From contig NZ_DATLXO010000192.1 of assembly GCF_035575815.1 (NCBI RefSeq), forward strand, positions 1 to 11,464: DNA of 11,464 nt, in the 5' to 3' direction. The notes under the pieces were generated by a model. That model made no database searches, was not told the origin of the DNA, and saw only the letters and a program-made list of their open reading frames with translations. The position numbers and the translations under genes are program-made. Position 1 is the stretch's first letter. Each line of letters starts with the position of its first letter. Origin of the DNA: Iamia sp035575815 (GTDB lineage: Bacteria; Actinomycetota; Acidimicrobiia; Acidimicrobiales; Iamiaceae). Positions 5,439-11,230 of this stretch are shown here, piece by piece.

Positions 5439-6620
5439 TCAGCCCAGGCGCTCGATGAGGGTCCCGGTGCCGAGGCCGCCCCCGCAGCACATCGAGACGA
5501 GGCCGTAGCGACCTCCGGTGCGCTCGAGCTCACCGAGCGCCTTGGTGATCAGCACTGCGCCGGTCGCGCCGAGCGGGTGGCCGAGGGCGATGGCCCCGCC
5601 GTTCACGTTGACCTTGCCCGGGTCGACGGAGAGCTCCTTCTGCCAGGCCAGCACGACCGAGGCGAAGGCCTCGTTGACCTCGAAGACGTCGATGTCGTCG
5701 ACGCTGATGCCCGTGCGCTCGAGCAGGCGGGCGGTGGCGTCGATGGGGCCGGTGAGCATGAGCACGGGGTCGACGCCGACCAGGCAGGTGTCGACGATGC
5801 GGGCCCGGGTCCGCAGGCCGAGGGCCTCGGCCCGCTCGCGGCTGGCGAGCAGGAGGGCGGCGGCCCCGTCGGAGATCTGCGACGACGATCCTGCGGTGTG
5901 GATCCCGTCCTCACGGGCGACGGGCTTGAGGGCCGCCAGCTTCTCGAGGGTCGTCTCGCGCAGCCCCTCGTCGCGGGCGACGGTGCGGGTGGTGCCGGTG
6001 GGCTGGCCCTCGGCGTCGAGATCGGGGGCATCGACGGCGACGACCTGACCGTCGAAGCGGCCCTCGGCCCACGCCTGGGCGGCGAGCTGCTGGGAGCGGA
6101 ACCCGAAGGCGTCGGCGTCGTCGCGGCTGATGCCCCACTTCTCGGCGATGCGCTCGGCGCCCTCGAACTGCGAGGTGAACTCGTACTGGCCGAAGTAGGC
6201 CTTGGGGATGGGCACGCCGAGGCCCAGCTTCTTCGAGGAGTTGGACCCGATGGGGATGCGGCTCATGAGCTCGACGCCGCAGGCCACGGCCACGTCAGCC
6301 ACGCCCGAGCCCACCAGGCCGGTGACCAGGTTGCTCGCCTGCTGGGACGAGCCGCACTGGGTGTCGACGGTGGTGGCCGCGGTGGTGATGGGCAGACCGG
6401 CGGCGAGCCAGGCGGTGCGGGTGGTGTTGAACGACTGCTCGCCCACCTGGCTCACGCACCCCCCGACCACCTGCTCGATGGCCGCGGCATCGACGCCGGA
6501 GCGCTCGATGAGCGCCGTCAGGGCGGTGCCGAGCAGATCGGCGGGGTGGACGGTGGACAGGGCACCGTTGCGTCGCCCCACGGGGGTGCGCACGGCATCG
6601 ACGATCACGACCTCGGGCAT
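5439..6620 (-). CDS. Acetyl-CoA C-acyltransferase (thiolase), FadA5-like
   Basis: The 393-aa product is a complete thiolase. It has the acyl-accepting Cys89 in DTQCGSSQQA, NEAF (316-319), GGAIALGHPLGATG (341-354, His348) and CCGGGLGTG (378-386, where Cys378 is the catalytic acid/base). Degradative thiolases cleave 3-oxoacyl-CoA with CoA to give acetyl-CoA. The segments VVGGCVSQVGEQSFN (51-65), ATTVDTQCGS (82-91) and HTAGSSSQISDGAA (241-254) resemble mycobacterial FadA5, the thiolase of cholesterol side-chain breakdown. A steroid or branched acyl-CoA substrate is therefore possible but unproven. ATG 6620 begins the conserved MPEVVIVDAVRTP. A longer in-frame extension to 6926 is Arg/Pro-rich non-homologous sequence antisense to the nitroreductase gene. 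A TAGAGT -10 element lies 8 nt before the ATG. No partner dehydrogenase or hydratase is adjacent. Confidence 0.93.
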   Translation of the reverse strand: MPEVVIVDAVRTPVGRRNGALSTVHPADLLGTALTALIERSGVDAAAIEQVVGGCVSQVGEQSFNTTRTAWLAAGLPITTAATTVDTQCGSSQQASNLVTGLVGSGVADVAVACGVELMSRIPIGSNSSKKLGLGVPIPKAYFGQYEFTSQFEGAERIAEKWGISRDDADAFGFRSQQLAAQAWAEGRFDGQVVAVDAPDLDAEGQPTGTTRTVARDEGLRETTLEKLAALKPVAREDGIHTAGSSSQISDGAAALLLASRERAEALGLRTRARIVDTCLVGVDPVLMLTGPIDATARLLERTGISVDDIDVFEVNEAFASVVLAWQKELSVDPGKVNVNGGAIALGHPLGATGAVLITKALGELERTGGRYGLVSMCCGGGLGTGTLIERLG

Positions 6621-6628
6621 GGGGCAGG

Positions 6629-6634
6629 ACTCTA
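6629..6634 (-). promoter_or_regulatory. -10 element TAGAGT for leaderless thiolase gene
   Basis: Read leftward, TAGAGT is followed by 8 nt and then ATG 6620, with no Shine-Dalgarno sequence. It sits in the 59-bp gap behind the nitroreductase stop. Confidence 0.55.
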
Positions 6635-6679
6635 CGGGCCCCGGCGCCGGCCCCGCCCACCGCACGCGTGCCGGCGAGG

Positions 6680-7297
6680 TCAGTGGGGGAGGAGGCGACC
6701 CTCGTCGTCGAGGCGGAAGGCGATGCCGGCGAGCTCGGCTGCGCCGCGGCCCACCGTGGCCGACGGATCCGCGGGCGTGCCGACCAGCACCCACCCGAGG
6801 AGCTCGTCGTCGGGCTCCATGTCGAGCAGGTCGGCGAGCAGCGGCCCGGTGCGGAACGGGACGCTCTTCCACATGGCCCCCAGGCCCAGGCCGTGGGCGG
6901 CGAGCACCATGGCGTAGGCGGTGCACGCGGCCGAGGCCACCTGTTCCCAGCGCTCGACCTTGGCCGGCCGGGGGGCGGCGACCACGGCGATCAGGGTGGG
7001 TGCGACGAAGGCCTTGGCGCGCAGCTTCTGGCGTATGCCGTTCGAGAGCTCGGGGGTACGAGAGAGGCCGCCGTCCTCGAGGGCGTCGGCGAAGCGGGCG
7101 CGGGCGTCGCCGTCGATCACCACGAGGCGCCAGGGTCGCAGGCGCCCGTGGTCGGGGGCGGTGGCCGCGGCCTGGAGCAGCAGCTCGACCTCGGCGGCAT
7201 CGGGCCCGGGCTCGACGAGGGCGGCGGTGCTGCGCCGGTCGAGCAGGGCGCTGAGGACCGGAACGCCGGAGGGGGGGACGGAGGCGGCTGCGCTCAT
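6680..7297 (-). CDS. Nitroreductase-family FMN oxidoreductase (YdjA-like)
   Basis: The 205-aa product matches the short nitroreductase branch, flavoproteins that use NAD(P)H to reduce nitro compounds, quinones or enones in the cytosol. LLDRRSTAAL (18-27) carries the Arg-Arg-Ser that binds the FMN phosphate. APDHGRLRPWRLVVI (47-61) is the typical 'AP.....PW.F' strand, and SAACTAYAMVLAAHGLGLGAMWKS (122-145) and LLGWVLVGTP (166-175) complete the fold. Its compact length and 'PDHGRLRPWR' segment resemble Escherichia coli YdjA. ATG 7297 is supported by AAGGA 5 nt upstream; in-frame starts further upstream lead into non-homologous sequence. A promoter TTGGTG-17 bp-TACGCA precedes it, adjoining a 14-bp palindrome, so this gene may be separately regulated. 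The physiological substrate is unknown. Confidence 0.88.
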   Translation of the reverse strand: MSAAASVPPSGVPVLSALLDRRSTAALVEPGPDAAEVELLLQAAATAPDHGRLRPWRLVVIDGDARARFADALEDGGLSRTPELSNGIRQKLRAKAFVAPTLIAVVAAPRPAKVERWEQVASAACTAYAMVLAAHGLGLGAMWKSVPFRTGPLLADLLDMEPDDELLGWVLVGTPADPSATVGRGAAELAGIAFRLDDEGRLLPH

Positions 7298-7328
7298 CGG
7301 GATCCTTCTCGGACGAGGACGTCGGGCA

Positions 7329-7357
7329 TGCGTATCACCATCGTCGGCGGACACCAA
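7329..7357 (-). promoter_or_regulatory. Putative promoter of the nitroreductase gene
   Basis: Read leftward, TTGGTG (7357-7352) and TACGCA (7334-7329) are separated by 17 bp. Transcription would start near 7321 and give a leader of about 24 nt carrying the AAGGA ribosome site. The -10 box lacks the final T of TANNNT, so the call is tentative. Confidence 0.4.
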
Positions 7358-7370
7358 CCGCCCGGGCGGT
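7357..7370. promoter_or_regulatory. 14-bp perfect palindrome, possible operator
   Basis: ACCGCCCGGGCGGT is a perfect dyad with no loop, directly upstream of the putative -35 box of the nitroreductase gene and 6 nt past the stop of the 64-aa gene. A protein-binding dyad fits better than a terminator, since a zero-loop stem folds less well. A chance GC palindrome remains possible. Confidence 0.4.
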
Positions 7371-7376
7371 CGGAGG

Positions 7377-7571
7377 TCAGGCTGCGGTGCGGTGGTGGTG
7401 CGCGGTGGCGTCGGTGGCGTCGGTGGCGTCGTGGTCGAGGCGGGCCTGGGCCCGGGCCAGGGCGGCCCGGGCCTTGGCCAGGCCACGGCGGCCGCTCTCG
7501 AGGGTCTGGTCGTCGAGGCGCCATTCGGCGTCGGCCGACGGGGAGGGGATGAGGTCGAGCTGTCGTGCCAT
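7377..7571 (-). CDS. Small hypothetical protein, 64 aa, with amphipathic helix
   Basis: The product begins MARQLDLIPSPSADAEWRLD and continues with a strongly helical, basic, Ala-rich stretch (residues 19-46, about seven turns: DDQTLESGRRGLAKARAALA...). It ends in a polar tail DHDATDATDATAHHH. The DAT repeats come from three tandem copies of a 9-bp unit. The 'WRLD..T...GRRGLA.AR.AL' pattern looks like small conserved proteins seen in other actinobacteria, but I recall no function. ATG 7571 is chosen because CATACT, a possible -10, lies 6 nt upstream; a start at 7607 would add 12 residues. It sits between the amidase and nitroreductase genes on the same strand. No transmembrane or metal-binding motif is visible apart from the short His run near the end. 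Confidence 0.6.
   Translation of the reverse strand: MARQLDLIPSPSADAEWRLDDQTLESGRRGLAKARAALARAQARLDHDATDATDATAHHHRTAA
7404..7430. repeat. Three tandem copies of a 9-bp unit
   Basis: GGTGGCGTC occurs three times in a row. On the minus strand it encodes the DAT-DAT-DAT run near the C-terminus of the 64-aa protein. In-frame 9-bp units can change in number by slippage without breaking the gene. Confidence 0.8.
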
Positions 7572-7577
7572 GGGTCC

Positions 7578-7583
7578 AGTATG
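7578..7583 (-). promoter_or_regulatory. Possible -10 element CATACT for the 64-aa gene
   Basis: Read leftward, CATACT is followed by 6 nt and then ATG 7571, which suits a leaderless start. It deviates from TANNNT at the first base, and no -35 is visible. Confidence 0.3.
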
Positions 7584-7609
7584 CGGAAGGGGTACGACAG
7601 TGAGCATCG

Positions 7610-7623
7610 GCCCTGGTCAGGGC
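7610..7623 (-). terminator. Short hairpin just after the amidase stop
   Basis: GCCCT and AGGGC flank a 4-nt loop, beginning one base past the amidase TGA (7627-7625). The stem is only 5 bp and no T-tract follows, so termination is uncertain. Confidence 0.25.
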
Positions 7624-7624
7624 G

Positions 7625-9016
7625 TCAGACAGGGGCCCCGGGGGCCACCAGGGGCCAGGGGCACTCGCGCTCGACGACGGCGGCCAGGTCGAGCAGGAGG
7701 GCGTCGTGGTGGTGGCGGCCGATGACCTGCATGCCCACGGGGAGCCCGTCGAGGGGTTCGATGGGGATCGACACCGCAGGGTTGCCGGTGATGTTGGCCG
7801 GGATGGTGAGAGCGCCGTTGTTGCCCAGCGGGACCCGTTCGCCGGCGACGCGGGTGTTGGTGCTCACGTGGGCCGGGAAGGCGACGTCGGGGTTGGTGGC
7901 GCAGATGACGAAGTCGACCTGGTCGAACACATCGGCGAGGGCCTCGTTGGACATGGTGCGCGCCGCCTCGCCCCGGCCCGACATCTCCAGGTCTACCGAG
8001 CCGTCGGCCATCTCCAGGCCGAAGGCGATCTCGGGCGTGAGCAGGTCCTTGCAGTCCGGCCACAGGTCGGCCAGCTCCATGCGGAGACCCACCAGGTTGG
8101 CCAGCGCCCAGGCGATGTCGAGCACCGGCAGGGCGATCTCGACGTCGACGACCTCGAGCCCGGCGTCGCGCACCAGGGCCTCGGCCCCGGCGACGACGCT
8201 CTGCGCGACGCCGTCGGCCACGACTGCGGCGCCCAGCGTGGGCGAGATGGCGACCTTCATGCCCCGGAGATCGTGGGAGCCGAGGTCGCGCTCCCAGCCC
8301 TCGATGCGCGGCAGCGAGTAGGGGTCGCGCGAGTCGAAGCCGGAGGTCACGTCGTACCAGCGGGCCACGTCGCGCACCGAGCGGGCCTGGCAGCCGACCA
8401 CGACGGTCATGGGGTGGATCAGCGTGCGCGGGCCCCGGGGGATGCGCCCGACGGTGCCCTTCATGCCCACCAGCCCGTTGAACCCGGCGGGGATGCGGAT
8501 CGACCCGCCGCCGTCGCCGCCGCTGGCGATGCTCACCAACCCGCCGGCCACTGCCGCCGACGAACCGCCCGACGAGCCCCCGGCCGTGCGGCCGTGCTGC
8601 CATGGGTTGTGGGTGATGCCGTTCTCCTTGGTGACCGAGATGTTGAGCCCGCCGAACTCACTGGCGGTGGTCTGGCCGACCAGGGTGGCGCCGCCGGCGT
8701 CGCGCAGGCGCGACACCATGGTGCCGGTGTAGGTGGCCGTGCGCCCGGCGAAGACGAGGGAGGCCTCGGTGGCCGGCCACCCCTCGACGTTGTCGAGCTC
8801 CTTGATGCCGACCGGCACCCCGCCGAAGGGTCGGGACACGTCGGCCGCGGCGGCAGCGGCGCGGGCCCCGTCGACGTCGAGGTGGGAGAAGGCGTTGAGC
8901 TCGGAGGCCCCGATGGCACCGAGGGTCGCCTCGAGCTCCTCGCTCGGTGAGCGTTCTTTGGCCCGGAAGGCTTCGACGAGCGAGCAGGCGTCGCCCAACC
9001 ACGGTGTGTCGACCAT
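7625..9016 (-). CDS. Amidase-signature family hydrolase
   Basis: The 463-aa product is a full-length amidase-signature enzyme with an intact Ser-cisSer-Lys triad: Lys72 in VPVGIKELD, Ser148 in GGSSGGSS and the nucleophile Ser172 in GGGSIRIPAGFNG. The 24-residue spacing between the two serines is the family norm. Such enzymes hydrolyse amide bonds of small or aryl amides or cyclic oligoamides. GatA of the tRNA amidotransferase is a family member, but no gatB or gatC is near, so a catabolic amidase is likelier. The ENGITHNPWQHGRTAGGSSGGSS region resembles enantioselective and 6-aminohexanoate-type amidases. ATG 9016 is supported by a TAGTCT -10 element 8 nt upstream, with no ribosome site. The -10 includes the TAG stop of the preceding Dabb gene. 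Substrate unknown. Confidence 0.92.
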   Translation of the reverse strand: MVDTPWLGDACSLVEAFRAKERSPSEELEATLGAIGASELNAFSHLDVDGARAAAAAADVSRPFGGVPVGIKELDNVEGWPATEASLVFAGRTATYTGTMVSRLRDAGGATLVGQTTASEFGGLNISVTKENGITHNPWQHGRTAGGSSGGSSAAVAGGLVSIASGGDGGGSIRIPAGFNGLVGMKGTVGRIPRGPRTLIHPMTVVVGCQARSVRDVARWYDVTSGFDSRDPYSLPRIEGWERDLGSHDLRGMKVAISPTLGAAVVADGVAQSVVAGAEALVRDAGLEVVDVEIALPVLDIAWALANLVGLRMELADLWPDCKDLLTPEIAFGLEMADGSVDLEMSGRGEAARTMSNEALADVFDQVDFVICATNPDVAFPAHVSTNTRVAGERVPLGNNGALTIPANITGNPAVSIPIEPLDGLPVGMQVIGRHHHDALLLDLAAVVERECPWPLVAPGAPV

Positions 9017-9024
9017 GGCGGCGG

Positions 9025-9030
9025 AGACTA
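9025..9030 (-). promoter_or_regulatory. -10 element TAGTCT for leaderless amidase gene
   Basis: Read leftward, TAGTCT is followed by 8 nt and then ATG 9016. Its first three bases are the stop codon of the upstream Dabb gene, so coding and promoter sequence share the same bases. Confidence 0.5.
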
Positions 9031-9327
9031 GGCCAGGTCAGGGATCTGGATGCGGGCGCGCTCGGAGGACAGCGGCACGATCAGGTCGCGCACGGCGGCC
9101 CGGTGGGCCGGGTGCTCGACGTAGGCCCTCAGGTCCTCGGGCGACGCGAAGCGGGCCACGATGGCGACCTCGTGGTTGCCGGCGGCGAGACCGAGGTCGC
9201 GCTCCACGGCGTAGGTGCCGATGGCGAGGATCTTCCCGGGCAGGGCCCGCAGACCGGCGACGAGCGAGTCGGCCTGCTCCGGGGTGGTGTCGTCGTGGAG
9301 GCGGATCAGCACGATGTGGGTCAGCAC
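9028..9327 (-). CDS. Dabb (stress-responsive A/B barrel) domain protein
   Basis: The 99-aa product begins VLTHIVLIRLHDDTTPEQADSL and contains NHEVAIVARFASPEDLRAYVEHPAHRA (about residues 51-77), the pattern of Dabb ferredoxin-like dimeric alpha/beta-barrel proteins. Typical family points are the early H-I-V-L strand, the 'F.s.edl.aY..HP.H' turn and a length near 100. Some members are cyclases or monooxygenase-like; many have no assigned reaction, and none can be assigned here. GTG 9327 is supported by a TACGGT -10 element 7 nt upstream; there is no ribosome site. The gene follows the SDR by 27 bp and precedes the amidase by 11 bp, so co-transcription with either is possible despite separate -10 elements. 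Confidence 0.82.
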   Translation of the reverse strand: MLTHIVLIRLHDDTTPEQADSLVAGLRALPGKILAIGTYAVERDLGLAAGNHEVAIVARFASPEDLRAYVEHPAHRAAVRDLIVPLSSERARIQIPDLA

Positions 9328-9334
9328 GCCGCCG

Positions 9335-9340
9335 ACCGTA
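9335..9340 (-). promoter_or_regulatory. -10 element TACGGT for the Dabb gene
   Basis: Read leftward, TACGGT is followed by 7 nt and then GTG 9327. It occupies the 27-bp gap behind the SDR stop, so its -35 would lie inside the SDR coding end. Confidence 0.5.
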
Positions 9341-9354
9341 GGCGCGACGTGGTG

Positions 9355-10110
9355 CTACTGGAGGCCCCGGCTGGCACCGCCGTCGACGGGAATGGCCGCG
9401 CCGGTGAGGAAGCGCGCCGAGGTGGAGCAGAGGAACGCCACCACCTCGCCGAAGTCCTCGGCGCGGCCCACGGCGCGCACCGGGATGTTCTCGGCCACCG
9501 CAGCGACGGCGTCCTCGTCGTCGCCGTAGAGCAGGCGGAAGCGCTCGGTGGCGTGGATGCCGGGCTGCACCGAGTTGACCGTCACCCCTTGCGGTGCGAC
9601 CTCGAGGGCGAGGGTCTTCAAGAAGCCGGTGGCCCCGGCGCGGGCGGTGTTGGAGAGGATCAGCGTGGGGATGGGCTGGCGCACCGACGCCGAGGTGATG
9701 GCGACGACGCGGCCCCAGCCCCGCGCCGCCATGGGCGGAACCGCGGCATGGCACATGGCGACCGTCGAGAGCAGGTTGAGCGACAGGGCGGGGAGGTAGG
9801 CCTCGAGCGGGGTGGTGGCGAAGGTGCCCGATGGGGGGCCGCCGGCGTTGGCGACGAGGATGTCGACCCGGCCCAGAGCGTCGACGGCCTGGGCGACGAA
9901 GTCGGTGGCGCCCTCGGGCGAGGACACATCGGCGACGAGAGGCACCGCGCCCTCGCCGATGCGGGCCGCCGCCCGCTCGACCCGGGCCCGGTCGCGGCCG
10001 CAGATCGCCACGGTGACGCCCTCGCGGGCCAGGGCCCGGGCGGCCTCGAGTCCGAGCCCGGCCGACGCGGCGGCGACGGCGGCTGTCCTGGTCGAGAGCC
10101 CGAGGTCCAC
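9355..10110 (-). CDS. Atypical SDR-family protein lacking the canonical motifs
   Basis: The 251-aa product has the SDR Rossmann fold pattern: DVSSPEGATDFVAQAVDALGRVDILVANAG (61-90), an ALSLNLLSTVAM helix (108-119), VTVNSVQPG (176-184) and the C-terminal LTGAAIPVDGG (235-245). Two hallmark motifs are degenerate. The nucleotide-binding TGxxxGIG reads AAASAGLG (13-20), and the catalytic YxxxK position reads SNTAR (153-157), with Ser and Arg in place of Tyr and Lys. A described group of FabG-like SDRs has this same incomplete cofactor motif and tetrad, so this is likely a family trait and not a pseudogene. The reaction is unknown and may not be classic dehydrogenation. GTG 10110 is supported by a TACAGT -10 element 8 nt upstream. 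The gene diverges from the thioesterase gene. Confidence 0.88.
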   Translation of the reverse strand: MDLGLSTRTAAVAAASAGLGLEAARALAREGVTVAICGRDRARVERAAARIGEGAVPLVADVSSPEGATDFVAQAVDALGRVDILVANAGGPPSGTFATTPLEAYLPALSLNLLSTVAMCHAAVPPMAARGWGRVVAITSASVRQPIPTLILSNTARAGATGFLKTLALEVAPQGVTVNSVQPGIHATERFRLLYGDDEDAVAAVAENIPVRAVGRAEDFGEVVAFLCSTSARFLTGAAIPVDGGASRGLQ

Positions 10111-10118
10111 GGCGCCCG

Positions 10119-10124
10119 ACTGTA
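10119..10124 (-). promoter_or_regulatory. -10 element TACAGT for the atypical SDR gene
   Basis: Read leftward, TACAGT is followed by 8 nt and then GTG 10110. A -35 with 17-bp spacing would fall at 10142-10147, the same bases that serve the opposite promoter. Confidence 0.5.
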
Positions 10125-10165
10125 CCGCCGATCCCGGCGGGTGCGGACTGGTCGCGAGTCCCGCG

Positions 10166-10171
10166 TAGGGT
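10166..10171 (+). promoter_or_regulatory. -10 element TAGGGT for the thioesterase gene
   Basis: TAGGGT is followed by 8 nt and then ATG 10180, with no ribosome site, so the message is probably leaderless. A 17-bp spacer puts the -35 at 10143-10148, overlapping that of the divergent SDR promoter. Confidence 0.55.
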
Positions 10172-10179
10172 CGCCGTCC

Positions 10180-10989
10180 ATGGATCCGGCGCCGTTCCTC
10201 GGCCTTCAGGCCACCCACAACCCGCACCGGTGGTACCTGCCGGTCGAGCCTCACCTGTGCACCGGCCACGGGTTCCTCTTCGGCGGCTGCGGCCTCGGTG
10301 CCGCCATCCAGGCCCTCGAGGCGACGACCGGTCGGCCCCTCGTGTGGGGCACGGCCCAGTACCTGTCCTACGCCCGACCGCCCTCGGTGATGGACATCGA
10401 CGTCACCATCCCGGTCGACGGCAAGACCGTGAGCCAGGCCCGGGCCGTCGCCCGGGTGGGCGACACCGAGGTGCTCACCGTCAACGCTGCCCTCGGCGAC
10501 CGTGACCTGGCCGTCCGGGGGCAGTTCGCCACCATGCCCGACGTGCCCCCGCCCGAGGACTGCGACCTGCGGCCGTCGCGCTTCGACGACTCCCACGAGT
10601 CGATCATGCGCCGCATCGAGCTCCGCCTGGCCCGGGGCCGTCAGATGGACCGCTTCGACGCCACCCCGCTGCCCGACGGGCGCTCCGCGCTGTGGGCCCG
10701 GATGGCGGACCTGCCTGAGACCACCGCGGCCAAGCTCGCCGTGCTCGGCGACTACGTCCCGTTCGGGACCAGCCAGGCCCTGGGTCGCCACGTCGGGGGC
10801 AACAGCCTCGACAACACGCTGCGGGTGGTGCGCCTGGTGCCGAGCGAGTGGATCCTCGTCGACATCGAGGTGCACGCCCTCGACCGGGGCTTCGGCCACG
10901 GCCTGGTCCACCTGTGGGCCGACGACGGCACCCTGCTGGCGACAGCCAGCCAGTCCACCATGGCCCGGGAGTGGGATCGCCAGAAGTAG
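10180..10989 (+). CDS. TesB-like acyl-CoA thioesterase (double hotdog)
   Basis: The 269-aa product has two hotdog-like halves. The N-terminal half contains FLFGGCGLGAAIQALEATTG (32-51), the long central helix, and GTAQYLSYARPP (57-68). The C-terminal half contains GGNSLDNTLRVVRLVPSEWILVDIEVHAL (206-234) and GHGLVHLWADDGTLLATASQ (239-258). Asp211 in SLDNT and Gln258 in TASQ align with the catalytic Asp204 and Gln278 of Escherichia coli TesB; the third residue (Thr228 there) is not obviously kept. TesB-type enzymes hydrolyse acyl-CoA to free acid and CoA. Length fits the family (about 270-290 aa). ATG 10180 is set by the -10 spacing; an open frame continues upstream to 8947 but is antisense to other genes. 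Its last 14 codons and stop lie in a 104-bp perfect repeat. Confidence 0.85.
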   Translation: MDPAPFLGLQATHNPHRWYLPVEPHLCTGHGFLFGGCGLGAAIQALEATTGRPLVWGTAQYLSYARPPSVMDIDVTIPVDGKTVSQARAVARVGDTEVLTVNAALGDRDLAVRGQFATMPDVPPPEDCDLRPSRFDDSHESIMRRIELRLARGRQMDRFDATPLPDGRSALWARMADLPETTAAKLAVLGDYVPFGTSQALGRHVGGNSLDNTLRVVRLVPSEWILVDIEVHALDRGFGHGLVHLWADDGTLLATASQSTMAREWDRQK

Positions 10990-11048
10990 CGGTTCACGGT
11001 CGGGGCTGGCCGTCGCCAGTCGTCGGCTGGCGCCGCCGGGTACTGCGC
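10945..11048 (+). repeat. 104-bp perfect direct repeat, copy 1 (includes the thioesterase 3' end)
   Basis: This copy runs from codon 256 of the thioesterase gene through its stop and 59 bp beyond. It is identical base for base to 11101-11204. The offset is 156 bp; matching stops at 10944/11100 and 11049/11205. Inside are competing short hairpins: CTGGC/GCCAG (11006-11019) and CGCCAG/CTGGCG (11014-11032). Confidence 0.97.
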
Positions 11049-11064
11049 TGTCCTTTCCGCTCTG

Positions 11065-11081
11065 GGCGGCCTTCGGCCGCC
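11065..11081 (+). terminator. GC hairpin between repeat copies, possible terminator
   Basis: GGCGGCC (11065-11071) and GGCCGCC (11075-11081) form a perfect 7-bp stem with loop TTC, 75 nt after the thioesterase stop. No T-tract follows. It lies in the 52-bp spacer separating the two repeat copies and is the best terminator candidate after this gene. Confidence 0.4.
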
Positions 11082-11100
11082 GGGCCGCTCGGGCCCGGGC

Positions 11101-11204
11101 GCCAGCCAGTCCACCATGGCCCGGGAGTGGGATCGCCAGAAGTAGCGGTTCACGGTCGGGGCTGGCCGTCGCCAGTCGTCGGCTGGCGCCGCCGGGTACT
11201 GCGC
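11101..11204 (+). repeat. 104-bp perfect direct repeat, copy 2
   Basis: This copy repeats 10945-11048 exactly, including the last 14 codons and TAG stop of the thioesterase gene, here without the rest of the gene. It ends 14 bp before the -10 element of the next gene. Complete identity, synonymous positions included, points to a recent event. Confidence 0.97.
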
Positions 11205-11218
11205 GCGCTGAGGGCCCC

Positions 11219-11224
11219 TACGAT
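11219..11224 (+). promoter_or_regulatory. -10 element TACGAT for the right-end SDR
   Basis: TACGAT is followed by 6 nt and then ATG 11231, giving a leaderless or nearly leaderless message. Its -35 region would fall inside repeat copy 2. Confidence 0.5.
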
Positions 11225-11230
11225 CCGGCG

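Noticed and set aside
5577..6917. Long plus-strand open frame opposite the thiolase and nitroreductase
   Set aside because: High-GC genomes produce long antisense frames. The translation is low-complexity Gly/Val/Glu/Asp, and the minus strand carries clear enzymes.
6621..6926. In-frame N-terminal extension of the thiolase by 102 residues
   Set aside because: It is Arg/Pro-rich, overlaps the nitroreductase gene in another frame, and precedes the canonical thiolase N-terminus MPEVVIVDAVRTP, which has its own -10 element.
8947..10179. Upstream in-frame extension of the thioesterase by about 410 codons
   Set aside because: It is antisense to the SDR, Dabb and amidase genes, has shadow-frame composition, and the TAGGGT-8 nt-ATG signal sets the start at 10180.
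10945..11204. The pair of 104-bp repeats as a CRISPR, transposon end or attachment site
   Set aside because: There are only two copies in direct orientation, they include gene-coding sequence, and no recombinase, transposase or cas gene is present. Tandem duplication explains it better.
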